From NCBI GenBank assembly GCA_019694215.1, contig JAIBCK010000026.1, positions 1 through 37,429 on the forward strand: a stretch of DNA of 37,429 nt, written 5' to 3'. Position numbers and translations under genes: made by a program. Shown here one piece after another: positions 31,281 through 37,429 of the stretch. This DNA is from Thermoflexales bacterium. Its GTDB lineage: Bacteria; Chloroflexota; Anaerolineae; J036; Brachytrichaceae. The stretch's first letter is position 1, and each line of letters starts with the position of its first letter. The notes below the pieces were generated by a model. That model saw nothing but the letters and a program-made list of their open reading frames with translations. It had not been told where the DNA came from and searched no databases.

Positions 31281-32785
31281 CACGCTGCCTGCCGTGCGCT
31301 GCGCACCATGCCCCGCCAGCTGAAACCCGGTGAGCGCTGCTCCAGCCGTGAGATCAGCCCGGTCGGGTGCGCGCCCGAGAAGACCAGCGCGCCCGCGCCG
31401 CTCTCACGGCCGGGCTCAACCTGCCAGCTGAAGAGCGGCTCGAATGTGATCGCGTCGCCCTCCACGCCCCCGGTGACGAAAGCGACCTCGCGCACGCGTC
31501 GCACCGCGCGGCCGGCGCTGTCGTGAAAGACGCCGATGTTGATGATCAAGTGCAGCGCCCGCGCAATGGTCCGGCGGATGGCCAGCAACGGGACGTTGCC
31601 CAGGCCTCCCATCAGATACAGGTCCTCGACGCGCTGCAGGGTGCGATAGGCGTCGTCGGCGTGCACGGTGAAGAGCACACCCTCGTGCCCCGTGTTCATG
31701 GCCTGCAGGATGGCGATGATTTCGGGGCCGCGCGCCTCACCGAGCAGAATCCGACGCGGCCGCATGCGCAGACAGTGCCGGACGTTGTCGGCCATCGTGA
31801 CCTCGCGCGTGTCTTCGCCCGCTTCCCGGGTGGCAAGCGCAATCCAGTTGGGCAGATGATCCAGCTTGAGCTCCGGCGTGTCCTCGACCGTCACCACGCG
31901 GTCCTGCGGATCGATCTCGCTCGCCAGCGCCGTAAGGAAGGTGGTCTTGCCCGTGCCTGTGCCGCCCGAGATGACGATGTTGACCTGCGCGCGCATCGCC
32001 GCGCGCAACAAGGTGGCCAGCTCGGGCGTGATCGTGCCCAACCGGACGAGATCATCCAACGTCCGCGCCACGCTGCGGAAGCGGCGAATGGTGACGGCGA
32101 TCGCGCCCTCGCCGAGGTTGGTCACGAGCGGGGCCATGATGGCGTGCGCGCGGCTTCCATCAGCCAGGCGATGGTCGCGCCACGGCGTCTTGAGGGTGAT
32201 GCCGCGCCCGCCTTCGCCATGGTCGAGCTTGCGATTGATGAAGACGCGCAAGTGGTTGGCGCTGAGGAAGCCGGCATTGACGCGCCTGGGGGGCTCCCCC
32301 ACGCGCTGCGCCCAGACCTGCTCATGGCCGTTGATGAAGATTTCCTCGACCTGCTCGTCCTTCATCAGCGCCGCGATCGGCCCCCAGCCCAGGATGTCAT
32401 CGGCCATTCGGCCGGCCAGGCGCTCCAACGCATCGCCTTCATCGTCGGCGTCGGCCGACACCAACGCCGTGCGCCCGGCGCTCGCCGCCTTGGCGTCGTA
32501 GGCGCGGATCATCGTCCGGGCCAGGTCGCGCACGAGCCTGACATCGTCCTCGGTGGGCTGATCGTAGGCCGCGGCGTTGAGTTTGCCGCCGCTCGCGAGC
32601 TGCCGCTTGACATCCTCCAGAACGACCTGATAGGGCACCTCGCCCGCGTTGGCCACCCGCGCCCGCGAAAGGGCATAGGCATCGGTGAAGGCGGGGGCGT
32701 CGCCAGCTCCGGTTGGCGAGGAAGCCGCGTCGCTCGTCCAACCGGGCACGCCGTGCAGGGTCTTACGAACATTTGCAGGCTCCAA
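31280..32785 (-). CDS. tadA: Tad pilus assembly ATPase TadA/CpaF
   Basis: 501-aa secretion ATPase of the GspE/VirB11 superfamily that powers Flp pilus extrusion. N-terminal domain to about residue 240, then Asp/Glu-rich catalytic elements: Walker A GGTGTGKT (274-281), Asp box VEDTPEL (300-306), Walker B region ILLGEARGPE (346-355) and the His box LFTVHADDA (371-379). I start it at a TTG (32785) because AGGAGGT lies 5 bases before it, inside the end of tadZ, and no in-frame ATG follows before conserved sequence. The frame extends to 32923, but that part is a shadow of tadZ. Confidence 0.9.
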   Translation of the reverse strand: MEPANVRKTLHGVPGWTSDAASSPTGAGDAPAFTDAYALSRARVANAGEVPYQVVLEDVKRQLASGGKLNAAAYDQPTEDDVRLVRDLARTMIRAYDAKAASAGRTALVSADADDEGDALERLAGRMADDILGWGPIAALMKDEQVEEIFINGHEQVWAQRVGEPPRRVNAGFLSANHLRVFINRKLDHGEGGRGITLKTPWRDHRLADGSRAHAIMAPLVTNLGEGAIAVTIRRFRSVARTLDDLVRLGTITPELATLLRAAMRAQVNIVISGGTGTGKTTFLTALASEIDPQDRVVTVEDTPELKLDHLPNWIALATREAGEDTREVTMADNVRHCLRMRPRRILLGEARGPEIIAILQAMNTGHEGVLFTVHADDAYRTLQRVEDLYLMGGLGNVPLLAIRRTIARALHLIINIGVFHDSAGRAVRRVREVAFVTGGVEGDAITFEPLFSWQVEPGRESGAGALVFSGAHPTGLISRLEQRSPGFSWRGMVRSARQAA

Positions 32786-32797
32786 ATCAGACCTCCT
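32783..32797 (-). promoter_or_regulatory. Ribosome-binding site that sets a TTG start for tadA
   Basis: AGGAGGT (32791-32797 on the minus strand) lies in the last codons of tadZ, 5 bases before TTG at 32783-32785. The tadZ stop TGA (32787-32789) falls between them. This is the strongest Shine-Dalgarno sequence in the locus and it compensates for the weak start codon. Confidence 0.75.
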
Positions 32798-34283
32798 TGA
32801 CAAACAGGTTGCGGAACAGGGTGCGGCGGGTGGCCTGCTTTGTCTTTGACTTGAAGGCCGCGCCAAGCTGCGGCAGATACAGGGCCCCAAGATGTCGGAT
32901 GGCGCTCCCCAGCGGCCCGGCATCCGTCAGCGCGTAGGGCGCACAGGTGTTGATCGCCTGGGTGGCGACAACATCATCGAAGGGAATGACACCGGCCAGC
33001 GGCACCCCCACCAGATCGGTGATCTCGCGTTCGGTCAGACCGTATTCGGGCTTGAACCCCGAGATCAGCAGACGGAACTTGCTGAGGTCGCCGAAGTGGG
33101 CGGCCAGCGCCTGGAGGGCATAACGCGTGTCGAGGGCCGCGGTCAGCGTGGGCGGGCAGATCACCAACACGTCATCCGAGTGGCGGATCGCCGCCTCGTG
33201 CAGCGGGTCGAGGAAATCCTGCCCGATGTCGACGATGGTGAAGGCATACGCGCGTCGAACGCACTCGATGATCGCCCGGCCCACGGCATACACCACGCGC
33301 CGGTCCCCGCGGAAAATCGACTCGCCGCTGTCCGTTGGGCGCATCAGTCCCGGCAGCAGGTCGAGCTGGCTCTCGGGCAGGGCGGGCGAATCGACGAAGT
33401 ACTGTTTGATGGTGGCCAGGCTGAGCCAGTCCTCGTTCTGCGGGTCGTAGTGCCGTAGCGCCTCCTCGAAGAGGTCCTTCAACCCCCGCTCGATGACGGC
33501 CATGTTGCGCTGCATGGCGATGCGCTGTTCGCTTTCGTGGATGTAGCCCAGCATGGTGTGGCAATCGCCCTTCACCATGTCGTAGTCCAGCAGGAGGGTC
33601 TTCTGGTTGCCCATCGTGACGTGGGAGAGAACCGCAGCTAGGTTGACCGCCGTCGTTGTGCGATGGCTGCCCCCGCCCTTGGGCACGAAAACGCTGATGA
33701 CCTTGCTCTGCCAGGCCATCCCGCGCGGGATCATGGAGCCACCAGCCAGCGACACCAGGCCATCCTCGCGCTCGCGGCGCAACCGGTCGACGGCTGCCTC
33801 GGCGAACTGCACCAGCTTCGACACCTGATGCGCGTCCGTGGGCAGCGAGATGTAGTTGACGGCGCCGGCGGCGACCATCAGCCGGCCCTCATCGGTGCGC
33901 GATTCCACCCAGCCGATCACCGGGATCGGCCGCCCGCGGTGCATGCGCAGGTCGACGATGATCTCCTTGCGGTAGCCAAAGCAGTTGGGGGAGAGCAGCA
34001 CCACGTCGGCATCGAGCCGGATGGCCGTATCGAAGACGCGCTGCGCCACCTGCTCGTACCCCACGAGGTCGAGCGATGTGCCGACCAGATCCCGCCGAAG
34101 CTGTTCGAGATCGCTGGAATTGTCATAGCCAACGACCAGTCGCAAAGCCTTGCGGGGCTCCTCCTTGCTCTGGCGCAGCGGCATGCCGCCAAATTGCGTC
34201 GGTGTCGAGACCGGGCGCAGCGTCCGTCCTGCGATGTCCGGATCGGTCTGGTTGGCAATCGGAAGTCGGGATTCGTTGACCAT
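32787..34283 (-). CDS. tadZ: TadZ/CpaE-like pilus localisation protein with degenerate ATPase motif
   Basis: 498 aa. Residues about 47-170 are an atypical receiver-like domain: the phosphoacceptor Asp position is Ser (VVLLSPN, S98), so it is not a phosphorylation switch. Residues about 193-470 are a ParA/MinD-type ATPase domain. Its Walker A reads FVPKGGGSHRTTT (K202 to T211), with one residue more than the family's KGGVGKTT and Arg in place of the catalytic Lys. Walker A' (LLLDYD) and VDIG are still visible. TadZ proteins place the pilus at the cell pole, and degenerate forms that bind but barely hydrolyse ATP are known. AAGGA lies 8 bases before the ATG. Confidence 0.87.
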   Translation of the reverse strand: MVNESRLPIANQTDPDIAGRTLRPVSTPTQFGGMPLRQSKEEPRKALRLVVGYDNSSDLEQLRRDLVGTSLDLVGYEQVAQRVFDTAIRLDADVVLLSPNCFGYRKEIIVDLRMHRGRPIPVIGWVESRTDEGRLMVAAGAVNYISLPTDAHQVSKLVQFAEAAVDRLRREREDGLVSLAGGSMIPRGMAWQSKVISVFVPKGGGSHRTTTAVNLAAVLSHVTMGNQKTLLLDYDMVKGDCHTMLGYIHESEQRIAMQRNMAVIERGLKDLFEEALRHYDPQNEDWLSLATIKQYFVDSPALPESQLDLLPGLMRPTDSGESIFRGDRRVVYAVGRAIIECVRRAYAFTIVDIGQDFLDPLHEAAIRHSDDVLVICPPTLTAALDTRYALQALAAHFGDLSKFRLLISGFKPEYGLTEREITDLVGVPLAGVIPFDDVVATQAINTCAPYALTDAGPLGSAIRHLGALYLPQLGAAFKSKTKQATRRTLFRNLFVKEV

Positions 34284-34307
34284 CAGGCTTGTCCTTGGGC
34301 GGGGTGA

Positions 34308-35159
34308 TCAGGGTTGGCGCGTGGGCTGCGGGGCGGTCGGTCGCGCGGCGCGCTCGGCCGCCAGCCAGCGCGCGAAGTCCGACCAGGTCACCGCATCGGT
34401 CGGGATTGGCTGGGCGGCGTTGTTGGCACCCCGGATGACAAAGGTGTGTTTGCCGTAGGCCAGCGCAAATGTCAGCGTCTCGAGCTGGTCGCGGTCCACG
34501 CGCAGGTAGATGCGGCGGACATCGCCCGGCCGGGCCGCGGAGGCTGAGGCGGAGGACTGGGAGCTCGTCGTCTTGGCCGCCGTGTCGCGCTCGACGCGGA
34601 TGACTTCGAGGTTTTGGGCGACCAGTTTCGAGATCGGCACGCTCAGCGTCTGCGTCGTCGCGACCCGGGTGGGGGCGGGCGCCGTCTCGCTGCGGGCCAC
34701 CGTGGCGAGGTCGAGCACACCGAGGTGGATGACGAGATCCACGCGATCACCCGGCTGGATGAAGTTGCCGACCTCGTCGGGCGTCGCGGCAATCGGCAGG
34801 TAGTAGCTGCCCTCACCGGACAGCGCCTGCGAGAGGCGGGCCTCGGAGGCTCCCGGCGCATTCACATCGACCTGCGCGCGCGCAACGGGGAAACCCGCCC
34901 GTACGTCGCTGTTCAGGCGCCGACCAACGACCGTATTGAAGTCACTCGCCAGGACCCAGGCCGCCAGGGTGTCGCCATCGACGTTGGCCATCTCGACCCC
35001 GCGGAACTGGGCGCGTTCGATGATCGTCCCGGCAGGGATGAAGTCATTGGCGATCGGGACGAGCGTGGTGCGGGGTCGGCTGAGGTTGGTATACAGCAGC
35101 AGCCCGACCACGACAAGGACGGCCAGCACGAGTCCGGCGATGAGGGAGAGTTTTCGCAT
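34308..35159 (-). CDS. cpaB: Flp pilus assembly protein CpaB/RcpC
   Basis: 283 aa. An N-terminal membrane helix (LIAGLVLAVLVVVGLLLY) anchors a SAF domain (about 33-100; PIANDFIPAGTIIERAQF and NSDVRAGFPVARAQV) followed by the CpaB core (GNFIQPGDRVDLVIHLGVLD). A Thr/Ser/Ala-rich insertion lies near 185-210 (SSQSSASASAARPGD). CpaB works in the cell envelope, in other bacteria at the outer-membrane secretin. No secretin gene (RcpA/CpaC) is seen in this window, consistent with a monoderm-type envelope. It starts 3 bases after the tadV stop. Confidence 0.9.
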   Translation of the reverse strand: MRKLSLIAGLVLAVLVVVGLLLYTNLSRPRTTLVPIANDFIPAGTIIERAQFRGVEMANVDGDTLAAWVLASDFNTVVGRRLNSDVRAGFPVARAQVDVNAPGASEARLSQALSGEGSYYLPIAATPDEVGNFIQPGDRVDLVIHLGVLDLATVARSETAPAPTRVATTQTLSVPISKLVAQNLEVIRVERDTAAKTTSSQSSASASAARPGDVRRIYLRVDRDQLETLTFALAYGKHTFVIRGANNAAQPIPTDAVTWSDFARWLAAERAARPTAPQPTRQP

Positions 35160-35162
35160 GGG

Positions 35163-35912
35163 CTATCGCTCCAGAAGGGGATGGGCCTGCACGGACGGCA
35201 TCGCACGCGGCGCGCGCGTCGGCAGCCCGCTGTTCAGGGGGGATGGGAGGAGGTCGGAGGGTCGCGGGGCAGCCAGGAGCAGCACGGCAACGATCAGCCA
35301 CGCCCCGCCCAACGGAATGCGCTGCCGCGCTGGCCAGCGCCGCACACGCGCCAGCACGCTCACCCCGATTTGCCCAAGCGCAAACGCCAGCAGGGCCGAG
35401 CCGGGCAGCGCCAACGCGATCCAGATCGACGCGAGTACATCGCCGCCTTGCCAGGTGCCCGCAGTGGCCAGAGCATTGATGACGAGCGAAGCAACGAGTG
35501 TTATGCCGGCCAACGCCCACAGCACGGCGCTGCCCGCTTCAACAAGGCCCATGCAGGCGAGGGCGATTCCTGCCAGGGTGAAGGGCAGCGGCAATTGCCA
35601 CTTGCGCCAATCGCACACCGCCGCTGCGGCCATGAGTGCGGCTTGGCCGATCAGCAGCACAAGATAGCCGCCCGTCGGCACGCCGCGCACGCCCACGGCC
35701 GCGCCAACGGCCGCCACAACGACCAGGCCGCCCGTGCCAAGGGCCAAACGCGGCGGGGCCACGGCCCGTGCGCTCTCCGCCGGTCCCGACCAGCCCGGGT
35801 CATAGCGCAGGCCAAAGGCGGCCAGCACGGCATACAGGCCCGTCGCCCCCGCTGCGCAGGCGATGGCCGGCAGCAGAGAGGAGGATTCGGGAAGTTGGGC
35901 GACAGGGATCAT
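35163..35912 (-). CDS. Prepilin peptidase, TadV/CpaA-like (A24 family)
   Basis: 249-aa polytopic membrane protein with six to seven hydrophobic segments. Two candidate catalytic Asp residues are in the right context: D101 (VCDWRKWQLPLP, compare D-x-R-x-x-x-x-P in A24 peptidases) and D158 in QGGDV (compare GGGDVK). The Lys normally following the second motif is Leu here. It would cleave the leaders of the pilin and pseudopilins encoded downstream. The N-terminal 90 residues and the C-terminal 40-residue polar tail (PSPLNSGLPTRAPRAM) are unusual for the family. The ATG at 35912 lies behind a short leader that can fold into a hairpin. Confidence 0.78.
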   Translation of the reverse strand: MIPVAQLPESSSLLPAIACAAGATGLYAVLAAFGLRYDPGWSGPAESARAVAPPRLALGTGGLVVVAAVGAAVGVRGVPTGGYLVLLIGQAALMAAAAVCDWRKWQLPLPFTLAGIALACMGLVEAGSAVLWALAGITLVASLVINALATAGTWQGGDVLASIWIALALPGSALLAFALGQIGVSVLARVRRWPARQRIPLGGAWLIVAVLLLAAPRPSDLLPSPLNSGLPTRAPRAMPSVQAHPLLER

Positions 35913-35919
35913 CGGATGA

Positions 35920-35946
35920 AGCGAGACGCGCAGCGCATGTCTCGCT
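35920..35946 (-). promoter_or_regulatory. Hairpin in the leader of the Tad operon transcript
   Basis: AGCGAGAC (35920-35927) pairs with GTCTCGCT (35939-35946), an 8-bp perfect stem with an 11-base loop. It would form the very 5' end of the transcript, between the predicted start near 35942 and the tadV ATG at 35912. It could protect the mRNA or control access of the ribosome. Confidence 0.5.
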
Positions 35947-35948
35947 CC

Positions 35949-35993
35949 ATCCTACGGACCCAACCCGCAAACGAACCTGACGCTTTCCTGACA
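35949..35993 (-). promoter_or_regulatory. Tad operon promoter with 11-bp-phased YGTCAG repeat
   Basis: On the minus strand: TGTCA at 35989-35993, CGTCA at 35978-35982, the second 11-mer CGTCAGGTTCG, exactly 17 bp, then TAGGAT (35949-35954). The hexamer GGTTCG occupies the -35 position. This is the same architecture and spacing as at 14160-14204, 19643-19687 and 29202-29246. Confidence 0.65.
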
Positions 35994-35995
35994 GT

Positions 35996-37429
35996 TCAGG
36001 CCGGGCCTTCCTGGCCGGGCGGGGGCTGATCGACGGAGATCGGCGTAATTTCCTCGGTCAAGGCGGTGCGGCTGACCTCCGCCCGGCGCGCCGCGACGCG
36101 CATCGCGCGCTTGGCGCCTTCGTCGGTGGCATCGGGATGGATGTCCATCTCGGCTCGGACGGGTGGGACGGGCGCGGGGTTGTGCTTGGCCGCTACCTTC
36201 GAGGACTCGGCCGACGCGGGCTGCCATGGTGCGCTGTTTCGCACCGCGCGCCTGACGCTCTGCAACGACCACCAGCGTTTGAGGGAGTCGATCGGGTCGA
36301 AGCGCGCCTTTGCGGGATCCCGGACTACCATGAACCAGGGGCTGCTGCGCGGCACAACGATGTTTAGCTCGCCATACAGGGCGACGTAGTCCCACAGCGC
36401 CTGCGCGAGGGAGAGCGCGCCGGACTCCGTGACGCGATAGACGCGATCGCGCCAACCGATCATGCTGAGCGAGCGCAGCGACCCGATGCTGGTGGTAAAG
36501 ATGAACTTGCGCCCGCGCGCATCCGTGACGGCAAATCGGGGAGCCGGCTCTGCCGAGACTCCGGTGATGCCCATCCGATTGTTGATCAGAATCGATTCGC
36601 CGGTGAGGTCGGCGACCTGCTGGCCCGCGACCAGACCCCATTCGCGCTGAATGCGCTGTTCGAGCTCGGCGCGGCGTGCGGGCATGTCGGCGCGGTTGGT
36701 CTGCTCGGCAATGGACAGCTGCGTCTTGCGCAGACCTTCGATGGCCGCGCTAATCCTCAGGTTGCTCAGGATGATGAGCAGGATGAGGAAGCCCAGGACG
36801 ATGTAGATGAAGAGCTCGGACAGGCGTGCCGTCAGGGACGTGTTCAGCGTGGGGGCCGGGGTGGGCGCGGCGGGGACAACGGTGGCCGGCACGCGATCGG
36901 CCACGAGGACGAAGTCGACCCGTGTGTTGACCGGGAGCGTTGTTGAAAGGGCGCGATAGCCCGGCGGTGGGATCACGGAGACGGCCCCGCCAATGCGTGC
37001 GCGCAGGGCGTACTGGCCAAGATCATCGGAGAGTGCGAGGGATCGGCCATCGACCGTACTGATGCGCACCTCCCGCACGGGGGCCTCCCCCGCATCGCAG
37101 GTGTCATTGCCGTTCTCATCGAGGCACACCCCGCCAAGCACGAGCATGACATCCGGGTCCGAGGCATCCAGGTTCGTGATCTCGCGAGGCTCGCGAGAGG
37201 GCAGGATGGGTGCCGCCGTGGACGGGGCGGGGCTTGGCAGCGGCGGGCGAGGCGAGGGCGGTGCCGACGGTGGGCTCGTGGGCGAGGCGGTGGGCGGGAC
37301 GACTGTGATGGTCGGCACCACCACCGGGACCCCCGGTGCCGCGGCCGGCGATGTCGGTATGGGGGTCGCCGTCGCGGCCGGGGGGATGACGATGAAGATC
37401 GGCGTCAGCGATGGGGTAGGCGTGGCGGT
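35996..37429 (-). CDS. Thr/Pro-rich single-pass membrane protein, N-terminus outside window
   Basis: The frame is open to the window edge, so the protein starts further right; 477 residues are visible. First comes a long Thr/Pro/Ala/Ser linker (the TPTPS and PTSP type), then a small beta domain of SdrD-B or carboxypeptidase-regulatory type (CLDENGNDTCDAGEAPV ... DLGQYALRARIGG). A second Pro-rich stretch leads to one membrane helix (LFIYIVLGFLILLIILSNL), and a charged cytoplasmic part of about 240 residues ends the protein. Calcium-binding-like DxNxND is visible. It lies just upstream of the Tad operon on the same strand, separated by the operon's own promoter. It may be an adhesin-like or regulatory envelope protein; no precise family recognised. 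Confidence 0.75.
   Translation of the reverse strand, partial: TATPTPSLTPIFIVIPPAATATPIPTSPAAAPGVPVVVPTITVVPPTASPTSPPSAPPSPRPPLPSPAPSTAAPILPSREPREITNLDASDPDVMLVLGGVCLDENGNDTCDAGEAPVREVRISTVDGRSLALSDDLGQYALRARIGGAVSVIPPPGYRALSTTLPVNTRVDFVLVADRVPATVVPAAPTPAPTLNTSLTARLSELFIYIVLGFLILLIILSNLRISAAIEGLRKTQLSIAEQTNRADMPARRAELEQRIQREWGLVAGQQVADLTGESILINNRMGITGVSAEPAPRFAVTDARGRKFIFTTSIGSLRSLSMIGWRDRVYRVTESGALSLAQALWDYVALYGELNIVVPRSSPWFMVVRDPAKARFDPIDSLKRWWSLQSVRRAVRNSAPWQPASAESSKVAAKHNPAPVPPVRAEMDIHPDATDEGAKRAMRVAARRAEVSRTALTEEITPISVDQPPPGQEGPA

Noticed and set aside
1-37429. Search for CRISPR arrays, tRNA or rRNA genes, insertion sequences and prophage genes
   Set aside because: I saw no short regularly spaced repeats, no tRNA cloverleaf, no transposase or integrase sequence and no phage structural genes. 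The only large repeat is the binding-domain duplication.

Overview
The window is GC-rich, densely packed bacterial chromosome that most resembles Chloroflexota (Anaerolineae-like). The reasons are Thr/Pro-rich linkers in exported proteins, a Tad pilus cluster, a WXG100 protein, multi-domain response regulators and many genes without Shine-Dalgarno sequences whose -10 box sits only 6-9 bases before the start codon. The phylum call is an inference from gene content, not a database match. I saw no rRNA, tRNA, CRISPR array or insertion sequence.

Layout. 1-936: the end of a sensor kinase and its OmpR-type response regulator. 1023-6131 (minus): a monosaccharide ABC importer (chvE/mmsA/mmsB type) whose lipoprotein binding protein contains two nearly identical sugar-binding domains in one chain. 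6132-6529: the only long gene-free stretch. 6530-11098: a REC-HTH-REC regulator, an ATP-grasp enzyme, a metallo-beta-lactamase-fold hydrolase and a class II aldolase that ends in a strong terminator. 11177-14152 (minus): a large secreted phospholipase D-fold protein with lamin-tail domains. 14242-16020 (minus): recN. 16157-18504: a fused FAD plus 2Fe-2S subunit of a molybdenum hydroxylase, translationally coupled to era. 18501-23061: two glycosyltransferases, a WXG100 protein and a fused heptose-phosphate nucleotidyltransferase/isomerase. 23110-27031: prfA, prmC, a HAD phosphatase, a Tag-type DNA glycosylase and a GNAT acetyltransferase.

27028-37429 (minus): a Tad/Flp pilus locus. It holds, in transcription order, a Thr/Pro-rich membrane protein (cut by the window end), a TadV-like prepilin peptidase, CpaB, a TadZ/CpaE-like protein, the TadA ATPase, TadB, TadC, a small pilin, three TadE/G-like pseudopilins and a RimI-like acetyltransferase.

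The most interesting features are these. First, the double-domain sugar-binding lipoprotein, whose two 1025-bp copies are identical over a central ~620 bp but diverged at both ends, which looks like gene conversion. Second, a recurring promoter architecture: two YGTCAG half-sites exactly 11 bp apart, placed so that 17 bp separate the second 11-mer from the -10 hexamer. It occurs upstream of the secreted PLD-fold gene, the WXG100 gene, tadV and the pilin gene, with a shifted copy at recN. This suggests an undescribed PhoB/OmpR-family regulon linking surface and secreted functions. Third, several gene fusions (coxM-coxS without coxL nearby, hddC-gmhA, REC-HTH-REC).
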